From the NCBI GenBank assembly GCA_963675135.1, contig OY776119.1, positions 73,277,727 to 73,341,726 of the forward strand: a stretch of 64,000 nucleotides of DNA, in the 5' to 3' direction. A program made the translations under genes and the position numbers. This document shows positions 20,990 through 32,273 of the stretch, piece by piece. Under the pieces are notes generated by a model. That model was not told the DNA's origin and made no database searches. It worked only from the letters and a program-made list of their open reading frames with translations. Source of the DNA: Galeopsis tetrahit. Taxonomy: Eukaryota > Streptophyta > Magnoliopsida > Lamiales > Lamiaceae. Every line of letters starts with the position of its first letter. Position 1 is the stretch's first letter.

Positions 20990-23207
20990 TGTTTCCTTAA
21001 TTACTATTTCTGAATCTTTTTTCTCCTACGTGTGTCTTTTCAGATTTATTCAGTTCCATTTTTCTAATTTTCTTAAAATTTACATTTATTTTTTGTTCTC
21101 TCTCCTCTCTCTCCCCTTTTTTCTCTATTCTTTTACAGTTTTCTCTCTCCCTCTCTCGACCCAGTTTTTTTTCTATTAAATTATTTTTTCAAGATCTTTC
21201 TAATTTCATTGTCTCAATTCTTTTTCTTTTATATTTTTTTAAAATTATTTTTTTCTCGATCTATTTTTTTTTATTTTAACATTTTTTAATTATTTTTTTG
21301 ATTCTCTCATATTTTGTCTTCTCTATTTAATTTTTTTTATTTACAATTTTCATTAATAAAAGTTATTTATTTTTTTTAATTATTTTTTTGGTTCTCTCCT
21401 CTCTCTCATATTTCTCTCTCCTACAAATACGGTTATTCCTCTCTTTGTTATTTTTTATTTCTTTAAATATAGTGAGTAAGAAGACAGTTGTAAACCATTC
21501 TTGTTCTTTGACATTCTTATCAAAAACTTCTTCCGACTATTCTTCTAAAAAACTTTACGATTGTTTAGTTTAATTTACTTTTTAATTGTAAACTTCTTCC
21601 GGCTATTCTTCTCAAACACCTTACGATTGTTTAGTTTAATTTACTTTTTAATTGTTTTTCTTTGCATCTTTTCACTTGCTGGATGGTTGGTGTTTATGTG
21701 TTCTCTAATTTACTTACATAGTGTATTTTTTTTATGTTTCTGTGTTCTCTAACTAGATAGTGTAATATTTTTTGTGTTCCGTTAACTTTTTGTTACACAG
21801 TGTTCAAGGAAGATTGAAGAGAATGAGAATGAAAGTTCGATGAAAGAAGATGGAAGAGAGTGGAATAAGAGTTCACATTTTTGTTAAATTATTTTTTCCT
21901 AGATCTTTTTTTTTTCTTTTACATTTTTTTTAATTATTTTTTCAGTTCTCTACTCTCTCTCTCTCTCTCTCTCATATTTCTCTTCTTCATTATTTTTTAT
22001 TTCTTTAAATATAGTGAGTAAGAAGGCAGTTGTAAACCCTTCTTCTTTTCGGTTACATGTCCCTTTTTTTATTTACAGTTTTTTTTTTTACATTTTTGTT
22101 AAATTATTTTCCCAGATCTCTCTTATTTCTCTTTCTCTGCCTCAATTCTTTTTCTTTTACATCTGTTAAATTATTTTTTTCTCGATCTATTTATTTTTTC
22201 TTTTACATTTTTTTTAATTATTTTTTTGTTCTCTCCTCTCTCTCTCATATTTCTCTGTCTCCTCTATTTTTTTTTATTTACCGTCTTAATTAACAACCGT
22301 TCTTCATTATTTTTTATTTCCTTAAATATAGCAAGTAAGAAGGGAGTTGTGAACCCCTTTTTCTTTTCCGTTCTTTGCTATTCTTATGAAAAACTTCTTC
22401 TCCCTTCTCTGCTATTCTTCTAAAAAATTGTTGCATTAGTTTAGTTTAATTTACTTTTTAATTGTTTTTCTTTAATGGATTTATTGTTTTCCACGTCCGA
22501 TTCCTTCATTGCATCTTCTCACTTGCTAGATCGTGTTTTCTAATTTTCTTAGATAGTGTAATTTTTAATGTTTCTATGTTCTCTAATTTTATTAGATAGT
22601 GTAATATTTTTTGTGTTCCATTAACTTTTTGTTACACAGAGTGTAATTTTTTTTCCTCATCCGTTCCTAACTAACAGACATGACGTCAAATTGCAAAAAG
22701 GAAGAGGATGTGAATAAGAGTTCAATAGAGAAGAAGAGAGTTCAAGAAAGATGTGAAGAGAATGAGAATAAAAGTTCAATAAATAAGAGAGTTCAGATGT
22801 GAAGATAATCAATGAAAAACTTACAACTTATAACTACCCATTAATATAATTTTATGTTTTTTTTTTTTGTAAAAGAAATTTACTTATTTCTTTCTTCTTT
22901 CGTTCATAATATAATTTATTTCTCATAAAATAATTTCTTTCTTTATGGTAATCTTTCATTAAGATAATATTTTATTCCTCTTAACTAAAATTCTCTTTTA
23001 ATAATGAGATCTCAACTAATTTTTTTAAGTTAGAATACATATTTTGAGTAAAGCTAATTTAATTTAAGTGCAAATGGAATTAATGATTAACCATCAAATA
23101 CATTAATTATCATCAAATATATTTTGAAATAATAAATTATATAAAATTTTATTAAATAATAATATAATTTTTTTTCAATCCCGCGAAATTCGCGGGTCTC
23201 ACACTAG
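20990..23207 (+). mobile_element. Helitron, non-autonomous
   Basis: The 3' end shows the Helitron signature: the near-palindrome CCCGCGAAATTCGCGGG (23180-23196), seven bases, then CTAG (23204-23207), followed by host T. In copy A the same host words are joined without this block, with insertion exactly between A and T and no target duplication. The 5' end begins TGTTTCC instead of the usual TC. The interior (2.2 kb) is CT-rich, with internally repeated modules, and encodes no Rep/helicase. Several long open frames there are T/C-rich artefacts. Confidence 0.75.
21450..22470. repeat. Repeated modules inside the Helitron
   Basis: A module running from TTATTTTTTATTTC through AAATATAG..AGTAAGAAG to AGTTGT(A/G)AACC occurs three times (about 21452, 21990 and 22305). 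TTTAGTTTAATTTACTTTTTA also occurs three times (about 21566, 21633 and 22438). CT microsatellites separate them. Confidence 0.75.
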
Positions 23208-23754
23208 TTATAATTATATTTTTAGAGGATTTTACCCCGTATTTTACAAAACCAACGCCCTAAAACCACTTAAAAAAAACTAATTTTTTTTTTTTTTTAA
23301 CTTTTACTTTATTTAATTCGCGCGTCCCATTTACTGATTTTGAGGAGGCAACGACTAGATCAACCTAAAACTAATTGTTAATTCGATTATCACTTCCAAC
23401 TTTTAAATTTTATTACAAAATCTTTATTTTTATATATATTTTCAAACTTTTCAATTGCTCCATGTCAACCGCACCCTTTTATCTCAAATGATTTTCTATA
23501 AAACTCTCCATTTTTAAAATAGAATTTTTTTTCTAATAGAGTCATTCCTATAACACATTAAACAAGTAGTAAACTATAAGTTTAAAAAATTTCTATTAAG
23601 TTCAATTTAGAGTAAAAGTCTCAAATCTACCCTTAATATACATTCTTTCATTATTTTTAAAAATTAAAAATTAAATCAAATTTTAAATTCCAAAAATATT
23701 GCAGCTCATCAATTCCCTAATTTTAGGACATACTTTCAAAAAATCTCTGACTTT

Positions 23755-23900
23755 CCATAATCGGCTTGCTTCTCTCCAGCGGTGTTGCCACTGGATTTTA
23801 TGGCGAGCTTTCATCCCCGACAAGCGGAGATTTGTTTCAGAGTTTGTGTACGGTAAGTGTTTGTGAAAATGCCCGTCGTCACCGGCACCACCCGAATATC
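23755..23900 (+). other. Exon-like GC-richer fragment (copy B)
   Basis: Counterpart of 7320-7520. The patch reads into a possible donor GTAAGTG. Substitutions relative to A alter the frame, so the coding potential is not conserved. Product unknown. Confidence 0.3.
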
Positions 23901-26235
23901 AAAATGATTCAATCCATATACCGAAATAACCCTCTAATTATGTTATGTAATTTTTGTTTGTTTAATTGTCATTAACTTTACGTGCATTAATCTATATGTC
24001 TTTTATCGTTCATAGTTGTCATCGTATTCATAGTTATGCATTTTTTTGTTCATACATTCCTTACTAAACGTATGCATAGTTGTCGTCGTATTTACATGCA
24101 TTAGTGTATATGAATTTTCTCGTTCATACATTCCTTTCTATACGTATGCATATTTGTCGTCATGTTTACATGCATTCCTTTATATGCATTTTGTCCTTCA
24201 TATATTACCTGGTGTAGGTAATGAACTTCGCCGGAAAAGAATAATCTGGGGTTTTTTAAAATCGCCCGAATAAAGTGCAGAAATTGTGGAAAGAAATCTT
24301 TCAGCTAAACAAATTCATCTAATTAATTGGGATGACCTTCTTTTTTTTTAAAGATTTGAAATTTGGAAGGTGATGTGATAAAATTACGCGATCTTCGAAA
24401 ATATGCATTTATAATTTGATTATATGTTAATGCTGACTAATATATAATTATTTTAAATTATTTAAATTGAAAAAGGACATATTTGTCTTATTAAGTCCCA
24501 TTTTGAATCAATTGGAATTAAAATAATAAGCTAGTCCCTATTAGAAAAAAATAGTAGTAAAATGAATCTAATAACAAATTACCCTTTAAAATATCTCCAT
24601 TCTCCTTAATTTTGACTTTAAAATTTAGTCTCAACCCTCCATTTTAATTTTTAATCTCAACCATACATTCTTACTAGTGTAGAACCCGGTGTATTACACG
24701 ACATTTTAAATAAATATTTTAATATTTAATATCATATCTTTTAGTTATTTACTTTATTAAAATTAGGTTATTATAGTTATATTTTTTAAAAATAATTACA
24801 TTCACATTGGTTGATCTTTTACTTTATATGTTTTTTTTTAGGGATTCTTTTTTAATTTGTGTAGTAATTCAATTGAGAATTTCAAAAACTTGTAAGCTTA
24901 ATATAACATTAATGGTCAGATTTAGAGAGTTTTCGACATATAAATTTTAATTCATTTTAACTGTTTGTTAATGGTCATTGCAAAACACAATAAAACAATG
25001 GATGTATAATTTATTCCCCAATAAAAATACCCAAAATTATTCAAGCATTCAACACATGATTTTCCAGTTTTGTAACAATCAATCTAATACCATTGTACAA
25101 ATCTCATTTGTTATCTATGTTATCTATCGGAGCTCAAGTACACTTTCTATTAACCGGGTATTTTAGACAACAATTAGTCTCAGTCGATGGGTAGAGAGAA
25201 TTAACTATTGTCTCAATGGGATCGTGTACAAATTAACCACTCAAGATAGTTAGTAAGGGGCGCTTGATTTAAATTCTCCAATGGATCAAAAAGTTAATTA
25301 CAATGAGAATTATGTTACATTGTTATTGTCTGTAAGAAATAAGATGAAGGTGACTTGATATCTTTTATTCTCGATCGTTAACATGCAAGACAGAAAAAAT
25401 AAAAAGATTAGAAAGGAAAGCAAATCAAACCACTCAAGATTAGTATATGGATTAAAAAAAATAACGTTAAAAAAAGTCGATCAAGTTGAGGAGGATGTGT
25501 GTCCTATCCTAGATTAACATAATTAAGCAATAATTTCAGTAGAGCATAGTTGGTTTTGATTCAAACTAAACCATATTTTCTTTGAACAAACATCAAGAAA
25601 ACAATTTGCTTATCGAAAACATAACATGTTGTTAACTTAAAGATCCTGATAAGCTACTCTGTATTCACTTAAGCTATGAATGTTTGACTACCTAATTCCT
25701 AGCAACAAAATGTTTAAAATAATAAAATATTTTACACGACCTTTTAAACAGCATAGGTTTTGTACTCAACTAACCCCAACATTTGCACACGGCATAGCAA
25801 TAAAACAACTCTTCTTAATTGCAGAATTAATTCAAATTCCTACATATTCAAGCAGTAAAAAAAAAGCACACGTGATGTTGTTAATCAACAAGTTTGGAGG
25901 TATGAAGGATAACCCCAGTTAAGAAGCCACTTAAAGTTTAATTCAACAACCCCAGTTAAGAAGCCACTCATAAGTTAATTCAACACACACCGTACTCAAC
26001 TTTAATGGGATTCACAAATATATGGCCCAGATTGAATTTTTCATCTAAGCACGCCCGATGTACTTAAGATTATGTATTGTATTTCAGATACCACTCTTAG
26101 GTAAAAAATTCTCAGATACCATGACTACATAACAACAATTTTTTCCATACAATTTCAAGTAAAAAAAAGAGCTAATAAAACTACAGGTGAAACTGAAAAT
26201 GTAATAATATTGAAAAAAATGATAACATATCTTAC
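23901..26235. other. Non-coding part of copy B
   Basis: Aligns with 7521-10238 of copy A. The empty site of the A-specific MITE is near 24764. The junction near 25228 (GATCGTGTACAAATTAACC) marks loss of about 320 bp that carry the Helitron helicase fragment in A. Confidence 0.55.
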
Positions 26236-26322
26236 ATCCTTTTCAATGGCACTTCTAATTCTATGCTCCTCCTCAAAATTCTTCATAGCCATCTCAATCT
26301 CCTCAAAAGGATCAATATGCAT
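26236..26322 (-). pseudogene. Unidentified exon (copy B)
   Basis: Acceptor TTATTCAG, 29 codons in phase 0 (contains FEEIEMAMKNFEEEHRIRSA), donor GTAAGATATG. It is better preserved than its copy in A (10239-10331). The peptide is acidic and likely helical. No family recognised. Confidence 0.5.
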
Positions 26323-26668
26323 CTGAATAAAAGCATAATATAAATTGTAATAGAGTATTTAAAGTCCAGATTTTAAGAAATCTAAATTAAATTTTATTAA
26401 TATCTATATCAAATATTGGAAATAAAACCCATATACCCTAGCTAGAGAATCTCTGGGGATGATCATGTAATTTACACTATACACAATATTATTCTTCGTT
26501 TTCCAAATTTAATTTTCCATCTATATCTTCTACTGATTATTCCGGGATCACTTAGGGTAATTAGAGATTTTTTTATATCCATATATTGAAAGAAAACAAA
26601 TATGCTAATCAGGATTTCCATTGTTTGAGATAACAATACAAAATTATGAGTTGACTTGAAAATTAACG

Positions 26669-26890
26669 TGTAGTCCAGAGAAAGCAATCTCATAGAAAAA
26701 TAGAAGGTTTTGAAGACCATTTACCACCCAAATTAAAAAGCTATTTGCGAGTGGTAATAGTATCGGTGAGCAGCTTGAAACCTTGATGAGCATCAACTAT
26801 CTCAACAATGGTTATTGCACCGAGCAAAGAAAACACTATTTCACTAACTTCAGCAGATTCATGAAACAACTACATCAGTTGATGGGGGCC
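26669..26890 (-). pseudogene. NhaD-type Na+/H+ antiporter fragment (copy B)
   Basis: Same fragment as 11745-11968 with a few substitutions. The block SEIVFSLLGAITIVEIVDAH is intact, with the same frame changes on either side. The shared frameshifts show the fragment was already broken before the duplication. Confidence 0.65.
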
Positions 26891-27002
26891 TGTCAAATAA
26901 CATTTGAATTTGCTTTATTTAGTGAGATGAGAATGACAAAATATCATTACCAATTAGATTTTAGAGGCATATATATAAAGTTGTAATACACATGGCAATC
27001 GG

Positions 27003-27484
27003 GACTACAAAAAATGCTTAAATTAGAGACCAAAGTTTTGAGACCGTCATAAAACGGTCTCAAATAAAGACTGATTTGAGACCATTTTGAAAAAATTACG
27101 GATTTTGAGACCGATTTCATTTCAGTCTTTAATTTTATGTATTCAGACCGTTTATAGACCGTATTGGCGGTCTCTAACCCGAAATTAAATTTATGATTTT
27201 AAATTTTATTTTGAGACCGCATTAGCGGTCTTTAATTGGTATTAAGAATTCCAATTCCCAAATTTTATTTTGACCGCCATTTTTGGCCGCTCATTTAGAG
27301 ACCGTTTTGTGAATACGGTCTCTAACCCATTTGTAACCCGTCTATAAACCCTAGTTCATTTGTACCGCCTCTTTCACTTTCACCCTATGCAATTTCTCAC
27401 GGCCCTCGCGACCCGTCACCTTTTTTCTTCCCGTTACCAATGCCGTTGCCAACTGTCGTTGCCTTCTGGCCAATATTTTGTAGT
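27003..27484. mobile_element. CACTA-like terminus with ACGGTCTC subterminal repeats
   Basis: The left end (G)ACTACAAAAAATGC is followed by repeated motifs AGACCG, GCGGTCT and ACGGTCTC in both orientations (27030-27320), the subterminal pattern of plant CACTA elements. TTTTGTAGTG at 27475-27484 could be the opposite terminus of a short non-autonomous copy, but no 3-bp target duplication is visible. This may instead be only the 5' end of a larger element. The GC-richer stretch 27330-27480 looks like acquired leader or coding sequence. Confidence 0.5.
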
Positions 27485-28302
27485 GACTGCACTTACACAA
27501 CCTTTCTGGATCTCATCTACTTTGTATCGTATTTCTTTGAATGAGTTTTTGAATCTGCCCATCAATATTTTTTAAGATACGTTCATTTAGGTAATGCAGT
27601 GCTTGATAATATTCCTAGCATAGTTTGTTCATCTATTTTTACTCTATAAGATTTTATCTTTTATTACTGTTATTGTGATTCATTCGTAACAAATTAATAC
27701 TAATTTTGTTTAATTTTATATATCTGTTGATCTGAAAAACAGGGTATAGGCTATACCATGTGGAAGTTGGGTCATATGTCATTTGACTCGTTTTTTGTCC
27801 CATCAACATTAGAGAGAAAAATAGGTTGATTTTGGGAGAATCTTTACTTCCGACACTTCATTCAATAGTTTATTTTATGGTAAGCATTTAACGATTTGAA
27901 AACTTTAGAGGTGATATATTTCTATTGTTTTCCATATTTATTAGTTAATTTTATTTTAATTTATGTAGTTTATTTTTCGTGAATTTTCTTCTATTTATTA
28001 TTTTAGTCATGAATATTTCTTGCAACACCATAAATTTAACTTTGATTGGTTTAAGTGTTGGAATTATGTTTAATTATGATTCATTTAGGTGTTAGAATTA
28101 TGTGAATATTTAGTGAGTTTATGAATTAATTTTTTGATTTGCATATGTATTGACTATAATTATTTCATAAATAAAAAAAAAAGGGGATAATAAGTTTTTT
28201 ACGTGTATTTAAAAGAGGGGGATAATAAGTTTTTGACGTGTATTTATACTACGAAAGCTTCTTCTATAAACTTTTTATATTATCTATCCCAAGATATTGT
28301 TG
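27485..28302. other. No supported gene
   Basis: AT-rich sequence with one patch (27742-27860) bracketed by a plausible acceptor and a GTAAGC donor, without a recognisable protein. A short duplication with GGGGGATAATAAGTTTTT lies at about 28180-28245. Confidence 0.4.
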
Positions 28303-28438
28303 CACACTTCTACATAGTTACATGATATCACTTTTTTTTTTTTTTAATGTCCCATCATTTATACTTTTGGCACACTTCTACATAGTTACATGATATCACT
28401 TTTTTTTTTTTTTTAATGTCCCATCATTTATACTTTTG
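28303..28438. repeat. 68-bp tandem duplication
   Basis: 28303-28370 and 28371-28438 are the same unit, beginning CACACTTCTACATAGTTACA, containing a long T run and ending ATACTTTTGG. It looks exact by eye. Confidence 0.9.
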
Positions 28439-28616
28439 GCTTGGTCTGCTATGGACTCGTGTGCATGTTGTGCATCCTAGTCCATGTTGCACTTTTCAGT
28501 TTTACTAACTTACACTTTTAGTAATATTGTATTGTATTTTTTAGTTTAATAACTTACACTTTCTTTAGACTAGGGTGCACAGTACATACAAGACTTTACC
28601 TTATACTTTATCTATT

Positions 28617-28751
28617 ACTCCGTATTTTATTATACTTCATCTCACACCCATCACATCACATCACTTGTACGTACTACATCTATTATTTTATTATATTTCT
28701 TAATCAAAAATTCAAAAGAAATGGGAAACTTATACCGGGACGGAGGGAGTC
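28617..28751. mobile_element. Stowaway-like remnant
   Basis: The right end GGGACGGAGGGAGT is a standard Stowaway terminus. The left counterpart ACTCCGTATTTTAT is diverged. The right end abuts CACTACTAG, another element's terminus. Confidence 0.55.
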
Positions 28752-28790
28752 ACTACTAGAAAAATGGCTTATTAGTACATTAATTTTAGT
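28752..28790 (+). mobile_element. CACTA-type 5' terminus
   Basis: CACTACTAGAAAAATGGCTT is a typical CACTA end, followed on both sides of the inserted SINE by TTAGTACA(T/C)TAA repeats (28773-28790, 28937-29000). The opposite end was not found in the window. Confidence 0.5.
28776..28790 (+). repeat. SINE target-site duplication, left
   Basis: TACATTAATTTTAGT, repeated at 28937-28951 directly after the A tail of the SINE. Confidence 0.85.
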
Positions 28791-28936
28791 GACAAAGTGG
28801 GATAGCTCAAGTGGTTAGAGCACCACTACCTAGGCCTTAGGTCCTAGGTTCGAGTCATGGGGAGGGTCTTAGGTCCTGGGTTCGAGTCATGGGGAGGGAA
28901 AAAAAGGGATGGGTATTTAACTTCCATAAAAAAAAA
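28791..28936 (+). mobile_element. tRNA-derived SINE with duplicated B box
   Basis: Flanked by the exact 15-bp duplication TACATTAATTTTAGT and ending in an A run, so this is a retroposed copy. The A-box-like TAGCTCAAGTGG is at 28803-28814. GGTTCGAGTC is present twice (28847-28856 and 28879-28888) because a ~32-bp segment from CTTAGGTCCT to ATGGGGAGGG is tandemly duplicated. The tail GGGATGGGTATTTAACTTCC matches the SINE pair at 413-626. Confidence 0.85.
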
Positions 28937-28951
28937 ATACATTAATTTTAG
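28937..28951 (+). repeat. SINE target-site duplication, right
   Basis: Second copy of TACATTAATTTTAGT. Confidence 0.85.
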
Positions 28952-29640
28952 TACACTAATAAAAAAATGTAATGAAACCTAATTTATTAGTACACTAACT
29001 TTCTATAATCTAAAACTACATAACTATATACCCTATTAACACACTTATAACAAATTGTCATAATATAATACACCCTAATAATACAATATTAACTAAATAT
29101 CTATAAAACATAATTATGACATTGTGAATAGTGTCATATTATTTATTATAATTAAATTTTGAGCAAAAATAAGATTTAAACAAATTTAATATGTAAAAGA
29201 AAAAGGGAAAAAATATATGAACCGTCAAACATAAAATTAATAATATTAAAATAATAATTTAATAATACTATTTAATAAGAATCTTTTTAATTATATACGG
29301 TTTAAATACTATGTTCTCTGCAAAAAAAAAAAAAAAAAAAAACGCGCCGTCTGTTTTTTTTTTAATTCTTCTTAAATCTATCCAAAATTCATCTAAAATC
29401 TATGAAGGTGCCATAAATTGAATCAATTGTTTTAAAAGCATTAAGGAGGGCAAATTGGGAGAAAAAACTCAATCAGGATTCAATCATATATATTTATGTT
29501 TCTTTTCTTACTCTGTTCATATACTGTTTCTTTTCTTGCTCTGTTTGTCAAAGGAAATTTTATATTTTATACTTGTTTCTTTTGATGGATTAAATTTTTA
29601 TTGAATTTCTCTTTATTTTTATGGGGCCGTTCTACTAGGG
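28952..29640. other. AT-rich, no supported gene
   Basis: The left part still contains TTAGTACACTAA-type CACTA subterminal words. The rest has no recognised content apart from an A run at about 29321-29342. Confidence 0.45.
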
Positions 29641-30562
29641 TGCGTTTTGGACTGGGCAAACTCCATTAGGTGCTACAAAATTAAAAAAACTCCTATAGGT
29701 GCTATTTGGGGGGCAAGATTACATTCTTGCCCTTATAGAGGATGAAAGAAGGAAGATGTCATGTCAGGTTGTCACCTTTTTCACATCTGTCTTCCTACTA
29801 CACGAAAATAGGTAGGTAGTACACTTTTAACTTCTTCACGAGGCATCTCTCCCCCCACCTCTTCGTCTTCACAAGCCATCACTCCCTCCCACCTCTTCGT
29901 CTTCACAAGCCATCTCTCCCCCACCTCTTCGTCAAGAGGAAAATCTCCGGTCACGTGCGAATCACCATTAATTTCTCTTTCAACCTGTCGAACGCCGATA
30001 ACCCCATATTTTAGCCAAAAGGGAACCCGAAATCGAGGTACGAACTGATTTTTTTTTGATTTGTCCACGTTTTAGCGAAAAAAGAACAAAGCCTAACATT
30101 TTCGACGCTTCTTCTGCAGGAGGCTGAAAAATCTTGTTATTACAACCGTTGAAGGTAAAAGCAATATCGACGATTTTGTTGGGCTGCGTCTTGGCTGGGT
30201 TTCTTGCCCCTTTTTTTTTCCCCTTTCAACATCCAGCGACCAAAAATGTTTTTTGATGCATGTTAGTTGTTTGGGGGTTGGTTGTAATCTTATGTTTGAT
30301 ACATTCCCTTTTAAAATTTGAATAGATATTTTTCCTAGGGTTTTTATGAAATGATTATTTTTTGGGGTTTTTTGTTCTGGCAGGAATTTTTGCATGTTTA
30401 AGAGCTTGGTTCTGCTCCGTTATCTGACACAATTTTTTGAGTTTTTTTCAGGCGTTTTCTTTGTTACTTTCTTGTTTAATTTGAAAATTTTGTTTTGGTT
30501 TATGGGCTTGTTTAATTGTGATTATCCTTCCCCTTTTTTTGTTTTCTGATTTTTTGTATTAG
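29641..30562 (+). promoter_or_regulatory. Likely promoter and 5' leader of the Ulp1-like gene
   Basis: The stretch precedes the first recognised ATG at 30563. It contains a threefold CCACCTCTTCGTCTTCACAA-type repeat (29855-29935), then a leader-like region that may include an untranslated exon with a donor near 30035 (GAAATCGAG/GTACG). The minus-strand open frames here have no supporting homology. The assignment is inferred from position only. Confidence 0.35.
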
Positions 30563-31323
30563 ATGAGGAAAGGATCCAAAAGAAAGGTTAAGTATGTAGA
30601 TGTCAGTTCCTCCGATGAGAGTGAGGAAAGACCAAGATCTAGCAGAGGTATGGAAGTTTATATGAAAGTGATGATCCTCCCCTTGCTGTTTTGCCCTGTT
30701 TTTTTTAAATTTTTGTGAAAAATCTGAAGGTTTTGAAATTGCACCATGTGAATATATTTTTGAACTGAATAGAAGATAAATTGAAGTACTTTATATAATA
30801 TTTGCATCACAGTCAAAAATCATGTATACCATATGTACTGAATTGGTTTTTTGGTTATTTTTAGATAAAGGTAGGAAGCATAATAAACAAAAGGAGGTTT
30901 CCCGGAAGCGGAAAAAAGGTAAGCTTCAATTTATTTACGTACTACAGTTTTGCCAGGTAGTACGACTTTTGATTACTATATTTTGTTGTTAATTTTGACT
31001 GCTATGATGTTTATTTAGGGAAACCTGTGAAGTACGTGTACGAGACTTCCGAAAGTGGTTAGTGTTTGTCATTTATGAAGCAACGATAGGAAAAAATAAA
31101 CAAAAAGCATGCATATGCCTGTCTATGTATGTGTATTCGAGTTTAAAATTGATTAGTTCCAACATTGCCCAGGATCTGATAGCCAAGAAACCAGCGAAGA
31201 GGAAATTGTGATAAAAAAACGGAGGAAGAAGTCAAAAAAGAAGTGTAGAAGCAGTGACTCTGAAGAAGGTAAATTTTTTTGTACTTACGCTTATGGTGAT
31301 TTTATGTTTGTAGGTGACTGTAA

Positions 31324-31331
31324 TGTGTAAA
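31324..31331 (+). repeat. hAT target-site duplication, left
   Basis: TGTGTAAA, 8 bp, repeated at 32020-32027. Confidence 0.85.
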
Positions 31332-32019
31332 TAGACCTGTCAAGACGGGCCGGCGGGGCGGGGCGGGCCAAAACCGCAAAAGTCCGCCATTTGGCGGGGC
31401 GGGGCGGGCCAACCCGTTTATCAGGCGGGCTGCCAAAACCTCAACCCAACCCAAAAATAGGCGGGCTGCGGGTTTTGGCGGGCCAAATTTTTTTAATTTT
31501 TTTTTACAAAATAATTATTAAATTCATCAAAAAACATAAAAAATTACAGTAATATATAATTAAGAACAGTAATATACTCTTTTGTACACAATTTTGGTCC
31601 CAAATTTTTTAGTCTATAATTAAGAACATAAATATTCATCAAGAAAAAGGTATATTTTCAATCTATTGTATATAAAAGGAATAAATATGAAACAGTAATA
31701 TATATATTATGAGTAAGAAATTCAAAAAAAGAAGAAAGAGAGAAAAAATGCGGCCGCTCTACAGTTTTTGCTTTTAGTTAGGTTTATTATATATTATTTT
31801 TTTTATATTTTTTAATTAAATAAAATATTTTTTTTTAAAAATTCAAAATTGGCGGGCCAGCCCGCCAAAGCCCGCCCCAACCCGCCTAAGACCGCGGCCC
31901 AAACGGGCCAGCCCGCCTGGGCCCGCCTCCTAGCGGTCCTAGAAAATCTTGGCCCAACCCACTGTTTTAAGTGGCGGGGCGGGCTAGCCCAACGGGCCCA
32001 ACCCGTTTTGACGGCTCTA
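31332..32019. mobile_element. Non-autonomous hAT element in intron 4
   Basis: Ends TAGACCTGTCAAGACGGG and, reverse-complemented, TAGAGCCGTCAAAACGGG are inverted repeats, flanked by an exact 8-bp duplication TGTGTAAA. That combination identifies the hAT superfamily. The 688-bp element is AT-rich in the middle and has GC-rich subterminal arrays of GGCGGG, GGGCC and CCCGCC words. Long open frames on both strands arise from those arrays and are not genes. It lies wholly within an intron. Confidence 0.85.
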
Positions 32020-32273
32020 TGTGTAAACACAAGTAACTTCACTGATTTCTTGTATGACTTATTTTAGTGGATGAACGCAAGCGAAAGTATAGAGGATTGA
32101 AGCTGAAAGATGTTATTCATGAAACGCCTGTTGAATATGACAGGAAAGATACGAAGAAAAAAGATAATAAGCCGATCAACTGTTTTGGTAAGGAGATATA
32201 TTTTTTGTTGATAAAATCTTTTAAGTTTAAGATTATGTCGTATGTTTTAGAAGTGACGAAATGATCGTTGCAG

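Larger units (their letters stand above)
19133..27003. repeat. Segmental duplication copy B
   Basis: Direct copy of 4243-12079. It lacks the MITE, the 9-bp-TSD insertion and most of the Helitron helicase fragment seen in A, and carries a 2.2-kb Helitron that A lacks. The right boundary at GCAATCGGG coincides with the start of a CACTA-like terminus (27003-27004), so that element may have inserted at, or cut off, the duplicate. Confidence 0.85.
30563..32187 (+). other. N-terminal five small exons of the Ulp1-like gene
   Basis: Exons of 85, 54, 39, 96 and 120 bases, all joined through phase-1 introns with GT-AG borders. They encode MRKGSKRKVKYVDVSSSDES, then a Lys/Arg-rich run, GKPVKYVYETSES, a Ser/Asp/Glu patch and DERKRKYRGLKLKDV. 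The repeated K(V/P)VKYV(D/Y) motif in exons 1 and 3 and the acidic SSDESEE and SSDSEE patches suggest exon duplication. The mix of basic clusters and acidic serine patches suits a nuclear protein. No domain recognised. Confidence 0.65.

Noticed and set aside
21000..22430. Several open frames of 60-90 codons rich in Phe, Leu and Ser
   Set aside because: They translate CT- and T-rich microsatellite-like DNA in the Helitron and have no recognisable domain or alternative support.
29781..30395. Minus-strand open frames of 95 and 100 codons upstream of the Ulp1-like gene
   Set aside because: No domain, no splice support, and part lies on a short tandem repeat. Position suits a promoter and leader.
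31812..32067. Overlapping open frames on both strands
   Set aside because: They come from GGCGGG/CCCGCC arrays of the hAT element.
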